From the NCBI RefSeq assembly GCF_030813355.1, contig NZ_JAUSUD010000020.1, forward strand, positions 32,255 through 96,254: a stretch of 64,000 nt of DNA, in the 5' to 3' direction. This DNA comes from Metabacillus malikii. GTDB lineage: Bacteria; Bacillota; Bacilli; Bacillales; Bacillaceae. Below, one piece after another: positions 26,361 through 35,258 of the stretch. The translations under genes were made by a program, and so were the position numbers. Numbering within the stretch: position 1 is the stretch's first letter; each line of letters starts with the position of its first letter. Under the pieces are notes generated by a model, which saw only the letters and a program-made list of their open reading frames with translations, was not told the DNA's origin and searched no databases.

Positions 26361-26801
26361 ATGAGACTTACCAATTACACAGATTACTCGTTGCGAGTTT
26401 TAATTTTTCTGGCCTCTAAGCCATCCGATGAACTATCCAATATAAAAGAAATTGCTGATGCATATCAAATTTCTAAAAATCACTTAATGAAAGTGACATT
26501 TGAACTTGGGAAAATGAACATTATTGAAACGATACGAGGTAGAAATGGTGGAATAAAGTTAGCACATCCACCTGAAGACATTAATATAGGAGAAATCATT
26601 AGACGAACCGAGGAAGACTTTCATCTTGTTGAATGCTTTGACGAGAATAAACATTGTGTGATATCACCAATATGTGGACTAAAACATGTCTTGAATGAAG
26701 CATTACATGCTTACTTTGATGTTTTAGACCAATATACGTTAGCAGATATTATTCAAAACAAAGATTCACTTTTTTCATATTTCACTAAGAATAATCATTA
26801 A
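26361..26801 (+). CDS. nsrR: Rrf2-family NO-sensing repressor NsrR
   Basis: 146 residues. N-terminal winged helix MRLTNYTDYSLRVLIFLA, SKNHLMKVTFELGKM, RGRNGGIKLA. Three cysteines in VECFDENKHCVISPICGLK form the expected Fe-S cluster site. NsrR represses hmp and respiratory genes until NO damages the cluster. Divergent arrangement with hmp fits exactly. RBS gcgaggt. Rrf2 relatives such as IscR have a similar Cys pattern, but the neighbour supports NsrR. Confidence 0.93.
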   Translation: MRLTNYTDYSLRVLIFLASKPSDELSNIKEIADAYQISKNHLMKVTFELGKMNIIETIRGRNGGIKLAHPPEDINIGEIIRRTEEDFHLVECFDENKHCVISPICGLKHVLNEALHAYFDVLDQYTLADIIQNKDSLFSYFTKNNH

Positions 26802-26802
26802 T

Positions 26803-26846
26803 TCATTAACCATTCGAAAGGATCGAGTCCTCCTTCGAATGGTTAA
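26803..26846. repeat. Perfect palindrome between nsrR and convergent gene
   Basis: Arms attaaccattcgaa / ttcgaatggttaat around aggatcgagtcctcc; likely a terminator, although neither side has a strong T-tract. Confidence 0.55.
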
Positions 26847-27214
26847 TCTAAAATAATTGACGTTTGTGCAGCATTATCCCCATCTCGTTTTAGGTTAACT
26901 GTAATTAATTTTGCCGTTTTTGGATTAAAAACTACATCGGCACTAACATAAAAAAGTTCTCCATGTTGGTTGACTTTAATACGAAATACATCTTTTGACT
27001 CTTCTTCATTGACAGCCTCACGTTTCACATACTTATAATCAATCAGTTCTGATTGAGGGTATTCTTCTTTTACTGTCGATATTGCAAGTCTACTCCATTT
27101 TTTATAATCAATCTCTTCAACATGCTGTTCACCATATGCCTTCATACCTGCAGTTAAAACCATCATAAATGTGGCCAATAGAAAAAAGATTCGATAAACG
27201 GTCTTAGCTTTCAT
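26843..27214 (-). CDS. DUF3889 secreted protein (YqzG/YhdC-like)
   Basis: 123 residues from the ATG at 27214, which has tggagg 5 bases upstream; the frame runs further but without a ribosome site. Signal peptide KTVYRIFFLLATFMMVLTAG then AYGEQHVEEIDYKKWSRLAI, TVKEEYPQSELIDYKYVKRE and a C-terminal sheet region (FNPKTAKLITVNL). The DUF3889 family is small, secreted and of unknown function. It is 29 bases from the end of the M14 peptidase, so the two are probably co-transcribed. Confidence 0.8.
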   Translation of the reverse strand: MKAKTVYRIFFLLATFMMVLTAGMKAYGEQHVEEIDYKKWSRLAISTVKEEYPQSELIDYKYVKREAVNEEESKDVFRIKVNQHGELFYVSADVVFNPKTAKLITVNLKRDGDNAAQTSIILD

Positions 27215-27242
27215 ATGTTCCTCCATCATATTATTTACTATT

Positions 27243-28241
27243 TTACTGCTCATTTTCTTTTTTATTTTGCTCTTTACTGTTTGGATTATCCACTTTATCG
27301 ATATGTTTTCTTGCATAATCAGCAATAACCATACCAATTTCTTTATTTCTCTCCCACTCCTCAGATAATACTGACAATGGTGGGTTTGTCTCCTCGACCG
27401 GATAGCTTAATTCAATCGTTACAGCTGGACGTTTGTATGTTTGTATAAACCAGTCAGTATAGCCGCCACCAGTTGCTGATAACGGAGGATAATCTACTTT
27501 ATAACCTGTCTTTTGAACTATACTATCAACGAACTGGATATCACGAGCTAAATACTGAACCTCATTATGGAAATACCAATAAATCACACGTCCAGAAGTG
27601 TGATATGCAGCAGCTGCTAATGGCTTCAGCTGGTTTGTAAAAGTGGATAAAGCTCTTGTTTCACTCGATTCAAGTGGCTGATTTCCTTTAAAATGAGAAT
27701 AGGATGCAAATTTTTTATCTTCTTTAATATGTTCCCAGCCTGCTGGATATTGCCGATTTAAATCAACTCCTAAACCGTTTGCCTTCCAACGGGTAAAATC
27801 ATCACTCCCCTCATTCATATCTACATAAACTTCTTGAAATAGAAATGGCATTGAATCAACCCCCTTTTGCTGTAGCATCACTCCATCCGGATTCACCATC
27901 GGTATGAACCAAATCGATACATCATTAAGAATATCCCGCCCATGTCCAAAAATCTTCTGTTTGCTCTGATATGCTTTTGCATATTCTTCGATCATTTTCA
28001 TCAATACATGTGTTGAAAGCCATTCACGCCCATGATGACTACCAGTAATGAGAATAGAGTTAGAGCCTTTCCCTACCTTAACCGCAAGAATATCTCGTCC
28101 AAATTCTGATTGTCCAATTGACTTTACCGTTAAATCATGGCTATTTGCTAAGCTTTGTATATCCTTTTTCATTTGTTTATATGTATAAGCTTTATTTGCA
28201 TCTATTGTATACCCTTTTGATGTAACAGTTAATGAATACAC
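27243..28241 (-). CDS. M14-family zinc carboxypeptidase, signal peptide frame-broken
   Basis: 332 residues as read from GTG 28241. Zinc and catalytic motifs: GSHHGREW (HxxE), IPMVNPDG, AAYHTSGRVIYWYFH (third ligand His), and TIELSYP with the catalytic Glu. Likely a gamma-D-glutamyl-diamino acid or muramoyl-peptide carboxypeptidase acting outside the cell. GTG 28241 has no ribosome site. Upstream, ATG 28279 (after aaaagg) is one base out of frame; adding one A to the A7 run would give MIKKIFILLLSFAVYS, a complete signal peptide. So the gene is either frameshifted, slippage-controlled or affected by a sequence error. Confidence 0.8.
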   Translation of the reverse strand: MYSLTVTSKGYTIDANKAYTYKQMKKDIQSLANSHDLTVKSIGQSEFGRDILAVKVGKGSNSILITGSHHGREWLSTHVLMKMIEEYAKAYQSKQKIFGHGRDILNDVSIWFIPMVNPDGVMLQQKGVDSMPFLFQEVYVDMNEGSDDFTRWKANGLGVDLNRQYPAGWEHIKEDKKFASYSHFKGNQPLESSETRALSTFTNQLKPLAAAAYHTSGRVIYWYFHNEVQYLARDIQFVDSIVQKTGYKVDYPPLSATGGGYTDWFIQTYKRPAVTIELSYPVEETNPPLSVLSEEWERNKEIGMVIADYARKHIDKVDNPNSKEQNKKENEQ

Positions 28242-28444
28242 GGCAAATGAAAGTAAGAGTATGAAGATTTTTTTATCATGTTACAACATCCTTTTTGTAC
28301 TTTAGCTTTTCTTGATTATTTCACTTTTAAACGGGTAAACAATTCCAAGCTTTATTTCATCGCACCACCAAGTTTTGCCCAGAAAGTTTATCGCAAAAAC
28401 ACATACAATAATCATATCTCCTAAAAGATGGAGGGATTTAACGA

Positions 28445-28690
28445 ATGAACACTGTTGATTATGACAAAGCTCTTTACTATACACATCGTTCTCAGTGGGA
28501 TAACCTGCTCATTTTAATGGTCCGCACTAAGGACGATTTTCTTTCAAAAAAAATCGAACAATTTTTACACGCCTATAATTTTGAACATGACTATAAAGAA
28601 GTTGAAAAACAGTTATATTCTTTACTGAGATATATTGACCATGCGATTGAACCTGAAGAACTGGAATATGCACACTCTGTTTTTGAATAA
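28445..28690 (+). CDS. yhdB: YhdB-family protein
   Basis: 81 residues, MNTVDYDKALYYTHRSQWDN then LLILMVRTKDDFLSKKIEQF, closely resembling B. subtilis YhdB as I remember it. Function unknown; soluble, no motif. RBS tggaggg 9 bases before the ATG. Confidence 0.85.
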   Translation: MNTVDYDKALYYTHRSQWDNLLILMVRTKDDFLSKKIEQFLHAYNFEHDYKEVEKQLYSLLRYIDHAIEPEELEYAHSVFE

Positions 28691-28698
28691 TAAAAAAA

Positions 28699-28725
28699 AC
28701 TGTTACATGTAGTCTATGTAACAGT
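28699..28725. terminator. Terminator-like hairpin after yhdB
   Basis: Stem aactgttacat / atgtaacagtt; a run of A8 at 28692-28699 gives a T-tract on the minus strand. Confidence 0.6.
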
Positions 28726-28747
28726 TAGAATATTTAGCCAATATTAA

Positions 28748-28848
28748 AAGAGGGTGACTAAGTGCTCCCCTCAAACTTACAGGATAGAATGTGAACCCTA
28801 TTCATTCTGCCTATCATTTGTTGAGGGGTCTCGCACTAATCACCCTTT
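28748..28848. repeat. Long hairpin (about 100 bases) between yhdB and pgcA
   Basis: Outer arms gggtga.taagtgc / gcactaatcaccc, then cccctcaa / ttgagggg and a third pair gatagaatg / cattctgcctatc toward the loop. Ends in ttttggttttatttt on the plus strand. Acts as terminator for one or both convergent genes. Confidence 0.7.
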
Positions 28849-28853
28849 TGGTT

Positions 28854-30599
28854 TTATTTTGTTAATGCAGCAATTAAATCATTTACTTTTGTCATCACAC
28901 CAGAAGATAATTCTGCTAATTGTTGTTCACTTTGCTCTAACGTATCACACTTCACACCGAAGTAAAACTTCGCCTTTGGTTCAGTACCTGATGGACGTAG
29001 GCAAAACCATGAATTATCCTCTAAAATATATTTCAACACATTCGAACTTGGCAGCTCAATTTTATTAACTTCACCAGTTTCCAGTTGTCGACGTTCACCT
29101 GATTGATAATCCTCAACAGTTACAATTTTCTTTCCAGCTACCTCTGTTGGTGGAGTTGTTCTAAATGAATGAAGAATGCTTTGGATTTGCTCGGCACCTT
29201 CTTTTCCTTTTAACGTCAGTGATTGTAAGCCTTCTTTATAATAGCCATATTCACTAAAGATTTTTAACAGACCTTCATATAAAGTAAGTCCTTGCTTTTT
29301 ATAGTAAGCACAAACTTCAACTGCGAGCAATGCTGCTTGGACGGCATCTTTATCACGTGCAAAATCCCCAATTAAATAGCCGTAACTTTCTTCATAGCCG
29401 AACTGGAATTCATATTGTCCTGATTTCTCATACTCATTGATTTTCTCACCAATAAACTTAAATCCTGTTAATGTATCAATTGTATCTAAGCCAAATGATT
29501 TTGCAATATCACGGCCAATTTCTGAAGTAACAATTGTTTTTAAGACGACACCATTACTTGGCAGAATTCCCTTTTCTTTTTTCTCAGATAATAAATAATG
29601 CAGAAGTAATGCACCTGTTTGATTTCCAGTTAGGACAACATATTCACCTTGTTTATTTTTCACAGCAATCCCTAATCGGTCAGCGTCAGGGTCAGTAGCA
29701 ATTAAAAGGTCTGCATTCGTTTGTTGACCCTCACGAATCGCTAAAGTAAATGCCTCATGCTCTTCTGGATTAGGTGATTTTACAGTTGAGAAGTTAGGAT
29801 CAGGTAATTCCTGTTCCTTTACAATCGTTACATTATCATAACCCATTGCTTTCAGACCACTTCGTACTGGCTTATTTGCTGTGCCATGTAATGGTGTAAA
29901 GACAATTTTTACATCTACTTCTTGTGAAAGGCTTGGGTTAACAGAGATTGTTTTTAACTTTTCCGTATAAGCCTCATCAATCTCTGCACCTATCATTTTA
30001 ATAAGTCCTTGCTCTTTTAATGAAGCTTCATCTGTTACTTCTACTTGTAACTCGTCTTCTACTGCGTTAACAAAACCAATTACTTTATCAGCTGCTTCTG
30101 GAGGTAATTGTCCCCCGTCATGACCGTACACTTTATAACCATTATATTCGGGTGGATTATGACTAGCTGTTACGACAATTCCTGAGAAGGCATTTAAAAA
30201 ACGAACCGCAAATGATAATTCCGGTGTTGGTCTTAATTCTTCAAAAACGTATGTTTGGATTCCGTGTGATGCTAAAGTTTTCGCAGCTTCCATCGCAAAT
30301 TCTGGAGACTTATGACGTGAATCATATGCAATCGCCACTCCGCGTTTTTTAGCTTCCTCACCGAATGAGACTATGTATTTTGCTAAACCTTCTGATGCTT
30401 TTCTTACAGTGTATATATTCATACGGTTCGTACCTGGTCCGATTTCTCCACGCATACCGCCCGTACCAAACTCTAAATTTTTATAAAAACTATCTTCTAA
30501 TGTTTTATGATTACCATCTAGTGCAATTAATTGTTCTTTTAATTCCTTATCTAAATCTTGTTTTGTACTCCAACGTTTATAGCTTTGTTCCCAGCTCAT
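28854..30599 (-). CDS. pgcA: Phosphoglucomutase/phosphomannomutase
   Basis: 581 residues from the ATG at 30599 (ggaggtaacg upstream), the same as B. subtilis PgcA (formerly YhxB). Motifs: [18 protein letters not shown], phosphoserine loop [13 protein letters not shown], metal loop DPDADRLG, sugar loop GYEESYGYL and phosphate loop RPSGTEPK. It interconverts glucose-6- and glucose-1-phosphate, feeding glycolipid and wall-polymer synthesis. The longer frame to 30647 lacks an RBS. Confidence 0.95.
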   Translation of the reverse strand: MSWEQSYKRWSTKQDLDKELKEQLIALDGNHKTLEDSFYKNLEFGTGGMRGEIGPGTNRMNIYTVRKASEGLAKYIVSFGEEAKKRGVAIAYDSRHKSPEFAMEAAKTLASHGIQTYVFEELRPTPELSFAVRFLNAFSGIVVTASHNPPEYNGYKVYGHDGGQLPPEAADKVIGFVNAVEDELQVEVTDEASLKEQGLIKMIGAEIDEAYTEKLKTISVNPSLSQEVDVKIVFTPLHGTANKPVRSGLKAMGYDNVTIVKEQELPDPNFSTVKSPNPEEHEAFTLAIREGQQTNADLLIATDPDADRLGIAVKNKQGEYVVLTGNQTGALLLHYLLSEKKEKGILPSNGVVLKTIVTSEIGRDIAKSFGLDTIDTLTGFKFIGEKINEYEKSGQYEFQFGYEESYGYLIGDFARDKDAVQAALLAVEVCAYYKKQGLTLYEGLLKIFSEYGYYKEGLQSLTLKGKEGAEQIQSILHSFRTTPPTEVAGKKIVTVEDYQSGERRQLETGEVNKIELPSSNVLKYILEDNSWFCLRPSGTEPKAKFYFGVKCDTLEQSEQQLAELSSGVMTKVNDLIAALTK

Positions 30600-30709
30600 C
30601 GTTACCTCCTGGATTTGTTTTCGATTATGTATAACAATAATTAACATCCTTATTTTAGCATATTACAAACGGTACAACACAGGTCATTTTTTACAAATTA
30701 TTAAGAATA

Positions 30710-32251
30710 TCAATCTTTATCATACATAATCGTATAAATATCCTTTCTACGGTCCTTTAGTTGATTAACAGTTCCAGATTGCCGTTTTCTTCTTAATATT
30801 TCGAGGTCCACATCTCCGATTGCGACCATTTCAATATTTGGATTGCTTTCAACGACAATTCCATCTCTCGCAAATTCAAAATCTGAAGGTGCAAATATAC
30901 CTGACTGTGCATATTGGATATCCATATTTTCTGTTTGTGGAAGGTTTCCAACTGTTCCTGCTATTACGGTGTATATTTGATTTTCAACCGCTCGAGCCTG
31001 TGCACAATAGCGTACCCTTAAATAGCTTTGCCTATCTTCAGTACAAAACGGTGTAAAGATAATTTTTGCCCCTTTATCTGTTGCAATCCTTGCCAACTCA
31101 GGGAACTCAATATCATAACATATTTGAATTGCAATTTTTCCACAATCTGTATCAAAGACTCGAACTTTATCGCCCCTGCTTATCCCCCACCATTTCCGCT
31201 CATTTCGTGTAATGTGTAGTTTATATTGTTTTTCAATTGTTCCATCACGTCGAAATAAGTAGGCAATATTATAAATCCTACCTTCTTCTTCTACAACATG
31301 AGAACCACCAATGATGTTTACATTGTAACGAACGGCAAGCTCCGTAAATAATTCAATATACTCTTCTGTATATTCTGTTAAGCGTTGAATTGCTTTACTA
31401 GGTGATGTTTCTCGGTGGAAAGACATTAATTGTGTTGTAAAGATTTCAGGAAAGACTGCAAAATCCGACCCTGCATCAGAGGCAACATCTGTATAATATT
31501 CTACTTGCTTTGCAAACTCTTCAAATGAGTTAATTTGCTTCATCATATATTGAACAACACATATACGAACTGGGTGTGATGTTTTATAGAACCTTTTTGT
31601 ATTTGGCTGGTAATCAACATTGTTCCATTCCATCAATGTTGCATATTGATAAGATGCTAAATCATCCGATAAATAATTAGGGTTAATCCTCATTAATGTA
31701 AATTCATTTAATAATTGAAACGAAAGGACAGGGTCATAAATTTTGTGAAGCATTACTTGTTGTACGTATTCTCTCGGTGTTAGCTCATCAGCATATTTAT
31801 AATAATTTGGTATTCTCCCGCCAATAATAATACTTTTTAAATTTAATCGTCTTGCTAAATCTTTCCTTGCCTCATATAAACGGTGACCAATCTTCATACG
31901 GCGATAATTAGGATGTACCATGACCTCAATGCCATACATATTGTAACCATCTGGATTATGATTTGTAATGTAGCCGTTGTCCGTAATATCATCCCATGTA
32001 TGTCTGTCATCATATTCATCAAAATTTATTAACAAGCTTGAGCAAGAACCGATTATTTTGCCATCTAACTCTGCACAAAATTGCCCATCCGGAAAATGTT
32101 CTAAATGACTAACTAAATGCTCTCTTTTCCAAGGTGTCATACCTGGAAAGCATTTGCCTTGTAATTTTAATAACTCATCAAGATCACGCTCTTCAATATT
32201 TCGAATGATCATTTTCTTCTCAAACTTTGATAAGTCGAGTTTCTCGGACAT
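30710..32251 (-). CDS. yhcX: GNAT acetyltransferase fused to carbon-nitrogen hydrolase (YhcX)
   Basis: 513 residues, same as B. subtilis YhcX. N-terminal GNAT domain (MIIRNIEERDLDELLKLQGK, EVMVHPNYRRMKIGHRLY) followed by a nitrilase-like domain: FAVFPEIFTT (Glu), KLHITRNERKW (Lys), and IQICYDIEFPELARI (Cys), the Glu-Lys-Cys triad. Such fusions probably act on an amide and an acyl group in turn; the substrate is unknown. Of two ATGs, the second is preferred since aaggag is 8 bases from it but only 2 from the first. Confidence 0.92.
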   Translation of the reverse strand: MSEKLDLSKFEKKMIIRNIEERDLDELLKLQGKCFPGMTPWKREHLVSHLEHFPDGQFCAELDGKIIGSCSSLLINFDEYDDRHTWDDITDNGYITNHNPDGYNMYGIEVMVHPNYRRMKIGHRLYEARKDLARRLNLKSIIIGGRIPNYYKYADELTPREYVQQVMLHKIYDPVLSFQLLNEFTLMRINPNYLSDDLASYQYATLMEWNNVDYQPNTKRFYKTSHPVRICVVQYMMKQINSFEEFAKQVEYYTDVASDAGSDFAVFPEIFTTQLMSFHRETSPSKAIQRLTEYTEEYIELFTELAVRYNVNIIGGSHVVEEEGRIYNIAYLFRRDGTIEKQYKLHITRNERKWWGISRGDKVRVFDTDCGKIAIQICYDIEFPELARIATDKGAKIIFTPFCTEDRQSYLRVRYCAQARAVENQIYTVIAGTVGNLPQTENMDIQYAQSGIFAPSDFEFARDGIVVESNPNIEMVAIGDVDLEILRRKRQSGTVNQLKDRRKDIYTIMYDKD

Positions 32252-32553
32252 GTGCATTCTCCTTTAATGTATTTTCTCTCCAAATAGATTACCCTGATTT
32301 CATTTTTCAAAAACTAAAATATACCGGTGCTTTTTTGCTTCAATTGACAATGTATTAAATCCTTCAATGACAGCCTTACAAAACCTAAGGAGTTAATAGA
32401 CTCGTCAGTAGCTTGAAAGTATATAACTCAGACTAAAAGTAAAGGCGAATTTCAAGGCAGGACAACAATAGTCATGGTTTGTTAATAACAAAACCATAAA
32501 AAACACTCAGAGTAAATGTTACATTCTCTGAGCGTCGATTATTTTCCTCTATT
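32252..32553. other. Intergenic region yhcX-yhcV
   Basis: 302 bases holding the yhcV terminator at its left-to-right end (32497-32535); otherwise nothing recognisable. Confidence 0.5.
32497..32535 (-). terminator. Terminator of the CBS-domain gene
   Basis: Minus strand cgctcagag ... ctctgagtg followed by TTTTTT. Confidence 0.8.
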
Positions 32554-32979
32554 TTATAAAGTTTTATTTGGTTCGGATATATTTGCTAATGCAACGCCTG
32601 CTGCTTCATCTGACATTTCGTTTGTTGCAAGATCTCCTAAAGCAACAATACCTACTAGTTGATTGTTTTCAACAATCGGTAAACGACGAATTTGATGCTG
32701 TGCCATCACCTTTGCTGCTTCTTCTGTTGACATCGAGATATGACCTGATACAAGATTAGTCGTCATAACTTGCGATACTGGTGTTTGATTATCAAGTCCA
32801 TGTGCAGTTGAGCGCGTTGTAATATCACGGTCTGTAATAATTCCAACTAACTCGCCAGAATTAACAACTGGAATTGACCCAACATTGTTACGTGCCATAA
32901 TTTCCGCAGCCTCTTTTATCGTTTGATTTGATGAGACTGTTTCAACATTTGTTGTCATACATTCTCTTATTGTCGTCAT
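32554..32979 (-). CDS. yhcV: Twin-CBS-domain protein (YhcV-like)
   Basis: 141 residues made of two CBS domains: MTTIRECMTTNVETVSSNQT, GSIPVVNSGELVGIITDRDI then SQVMTTNLVSGHISMSTEEA and LPIVENNQLVGIVALGD. CBS pairs bind adenosyl nucleotides as energy sensors. No catalytic domain attached. Similar in length and order to B. subtilis YhcV. RBS ggggtgg 8 bases before ATG. Confidence 0.9.
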   Translation of the reverse strand: MTTIRECMTTNVETVSSNQTIKEAAEIMARNNVGSIPVVNSGELVGIITDRDITTRSTAHGLDNQTPVSQVMTTNLVSGHISMSTEEAAKVMAQHQIRRLPIVENNQLVGIVALGDLATNEMSDEAAGVALANISEPNKTL

Positions 32980-33297
32980 CTTTCATCCACCCCTTTCACC
33001 GTTTAGTATTCGCAATTATTTTTTCTTTACCATTAGCAGAATTTATATAGAGTATATTTTTTATGGGTGGACAACTTATTAATTACTAAAGGTAAAAGTA
33101 TTTTCAAGTAAGTGAATCGGTGTTCAATTTCAAAAAATGGTATATCTCAAAACTAAAAAAAAAAGTAAGCTTTACTAAAATAAGCATTATCAATCTCTCC
33201 GATAAATAGTGGTCAACAATATTCACAAACTATCTATTTTACAGTATCCATTTTTCCTACTATAATTTAAGAAAATAGAATTATTGTGAGGGATGGT
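32980..33297. other. Intergenic region before bdbC
   Basis: 318 bases between divergent genes, AT-rich; no repeat or RNA element seen. TATAAT at about 33261-33266 may be the bdbC -10, but I see no good -35. Confidence 0.4.
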
Positions 33298-33729
33298 ATG
33301 TCTAGTTCTCGAGTGAAAGCAATTGAAAATCTATTAACGTTTGCATGGATTACATCATTTGTCGCTACATTAGGAAGCTTATATTTTTCTGAAATTCTTC
33401 AATATACACCTTGTGAACTTTGTTGGTATCAACGAATTTTCATGTATCCGCTAGTAATTATTTTAGGTATCGGCGTGTTCAAAAAGGATGCTAAAGCAGC
33501 ACGATATTCTCTACTGTTATCTGCTATTGGAGGCTGTATCTCCCTTTATCATTATGGAATTCAGAAAATTGATTTTCTTGGTAACAATTCAATTGAATGT
33601 GGTATTGTCCCTTGTACGGGTGAGTATATTAATTGGTTAGGATTTATTACTATTCCCTTTTTAGCATTGATTGCATTTATTATCATCTTTGTCACAAGTA
33701 TTACTATATTAAAAAAGGCAGGTCGTTAA
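33298..33729 (+). CDS. bdbC: Disulfide bond formation protein BdbC (DsbB-like)
   Basis: 143 residues, four membrane helices. First Cys pair CELC (about 39-42) in TPCELCWYQRIFMYPL, second pair in ECGIVPC; both are essential in BdbC/DsbB, which reoxidises a thiol-disulfide oxidase using quinone. The ATG at 33298 follows gaggg and starts MSSSRVKAIENL; a GTG at 33286 is the alternative. One base separates its stop from the next gene, a thioredoxin-like partner. Confidence 0.93.
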   Translation: MSSSRVKAIENLLTFAWITSFVATLGSLYFSEILQYTPCELCWYQRIFMYPLVIILGIGVFKKDAKAARYSLLLSAIGGCISLYHYGIQKIDFLGNNSIECGIVPCTGEYINWLGFITIPFLALIAFIIIFVTSITILKKAGR

Positions 33730-33730
33730 A

Positions 33731-34198
33731 TTGAAAAAAATTCTTATTTTTGGTGGAATCATCGTATTACTTTTTGCTTCATTGGGGATTATGACCACAT
33801 ATCAAAAAAATAAACAGGCAGAAGGAAATGTTTACGGAACAAATAACTTAAAAAGCTCTACAGTTGATTTATTAGATGATCCTAACTATCAAAATATCAT
33901 TCTACCAGATGAACTAGATGAAAAATTAGCGAACAAAGAAGAAGTAATCGTCTATTTCTTCAGCCCTGAATGTGTTCATTGTAAAAACGCTACACCAGAA
34001 TTGATGCCTGCAGCTGAGGATGTCGGCGTAAAGATTGAGCAATATAATGTGTTAGAATTTGAACAAGCATGGACAGAATTCAATATCGAGTCAACTCCTA
34101 CTCTCATTCATTTTAAAGATGGTAAAGAAGTTGCACGTACTAAAGGGGCTAACACAAAAGAAGGCTATACATCGATTTTAACTGAATGGAAATCTTAA
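33731..34198 (+). CDS. Membrane-anchored thioredoxin-like protein
   Basis: 155 residues, TTG start. Uncleaved anchor IFGGIIVLLFASLGIM, then a thioredoxin fold with active site CVHC (Cys81, Cys84) in FFSPECVHCKNATPE and the cis-Pro loop IESTPTL. It faces outward and is the likely thiol oxidase partner of BdbC, whose stop lies one base before this start; together they make disulfides in exported proteins. It resembles BdbA/StoA-type proteins, but the exact name is open. Confidence 0.88.
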   Translation: MKKILIFGGIIVLLFASLGIMTTYQKNKQAEGNVYGTNNLKSSTVDLLDDPNYQNIILPDELDEKLANKEEVIVYFFSPECVHCKNATPELMPAAEDVGVKIEQYNVLEFEQAWTEFNIESTPTLIHFKDGKEVARTKGANTKEGYTSILTEWKS

Positions 34199-34224
34199 CT
34201 TCCAGTATTAATGTTCAAAGACTT

Positions 34225-34252
34225 AGGCAGCTATTAAACAGCTGCCTTTTTT
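34225..34252 (+). terminator. Terminator of the bdbC operon
   Basis: Stem aggcagct / agctgcct with T6. Confidence 0.9.
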
Positions 34253-34262
34253 ATTTTGGGAA

Positions 34263-34480
34263 TTAAAAAAGCGGATTATAAAAAAGTGTTGGAATTTTTA
34301 TCGTTGTAACACGAAAATCTGATGATTTTATAGTGAAAATCTGTCTGTCAACCTTTAAAGAAAATTTCTCAACTTTACTTACTTTTCTGTCAACTTTTGA
34401 AAATAATCTCCCAACTTCATCAAATAATCTATCATTCGACAAATTCCACCACAAGCTAACCAATTGTTTTTTGAAAATAA
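34263..34480 (-). repeat. KVDR tandem-repeat element, copy 1
   Basis: On the minus strand this begins at gtggtggaatttgtcgaatg and continues with imperfect 24-27-base units containing aaagttgacaga. Translated it reads WWNLSNDRLF then KVDRKVSKVEKFSLKVDR. The same lead sequence and units are found at 49693-49812. No ribosome site or proper start, so I treat it as an interspersed repeat and not a gene. Confidence 0.65.
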
Positions 34481-34507
34481 AAAAACGCCGCATGAAAGCG
34501 ACGTTTT
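34481..34507. terminator. Terminator of yhcU
   Basis: Stem aaaacgccgc / gcgacgtttt with a short loop; T-tract on both strands. Confidence 0.65.
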
Positions 34508-34509
34508 TC

Positions 34510-34914
34510 TTAAACGATCCAGTTATTAGCAGGTCGAACATACTGACTAAATTCTCCCGATTGACTTTCGGCATGTTTAAATTGTGCGAAAGTAAGCGGA
34601 AAGTAATACCCAAAGTTATTTAAATTCATACTATTTCTCTCGAACATGTTTTGATAATCTTCAACATGCTTGCAATCGTCTATGTGTTCAAGAACAGCAA
34701 CAATTGCTTGGAGACTAGAGATAATTTGGAATGCATCTTTAAGATTACTATTATACATTTGGTCTGTTTCCTGTGGTTTTAATACATGTTTGTCTTTTAA
34801 ACCTTTAATCTCATCATCTGGGAAAAATTTTGGAAATATTTCTGTATAGAGCTGGTCAACTAATTCTGAAATATGTCGCTCTTGTTCTTCTGTTGATGCA
34901 ACAACAACTTTCAT
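34510..34914 (-). CDS. yhcU: YhcU-family protein
   Basis: 134 residues, soluble, no known catalytic motif. MKVVVASTEEQERHISELVD and the aromatic end FGYYFPLTFAQFKHA resemble B. subtilis YhcU (131 residues), and the neighbouring yhcT, yhcV and sortase genes agree. RBS aagggtga. Function unknown. Confidence 0.8.
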   Translation of the reverse strand: MKVVVASTEEQERHISELVDQLYTEIFPKFFPDDEIKGLKDKHVLKPQETDQMYNSNLKDAFQIISSLQAIVAVLEHIDDCKHVEDYQNMFERNSMNLNNFGYYFPLTFAQFKHAESQSGEFSQYVRPANNWIV

Positions 34915-35258
34915 TTAATCACCCTTTATAAAATCATTACAGTTAGCATACCATAGTATAATTCAACATTTTAGAGGTAAGTGTTACCGGAACTAGGTTG
35001 TAGTTCCAATAGTAGTTATGTATACCTAGTTGATTTGTTATATTATCTATATAGAGGGTAAATCTACGCTGATTATGGATTTATGAAAATAATATAGTTG
35101 TTATTTTTTTACTTTTTCGAGACGTTTAAACAGCATTAACAATAGTTGCTATTTCGTATTCCACCCAAGGAACTTTCAAGGACCAATATTCAATTATCAT
35201 AGTGAACGAATCGGATAGGTTTTAAGATGAATTTATAAATAGAAAGGTTGTCGCGAAA
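34915..35258. other. Intergenic region before yhcT
   Basis: 344 bases between divergent genes. AT-rich; I see nothing beyond possible promoter elements. Confidence 0.4.
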
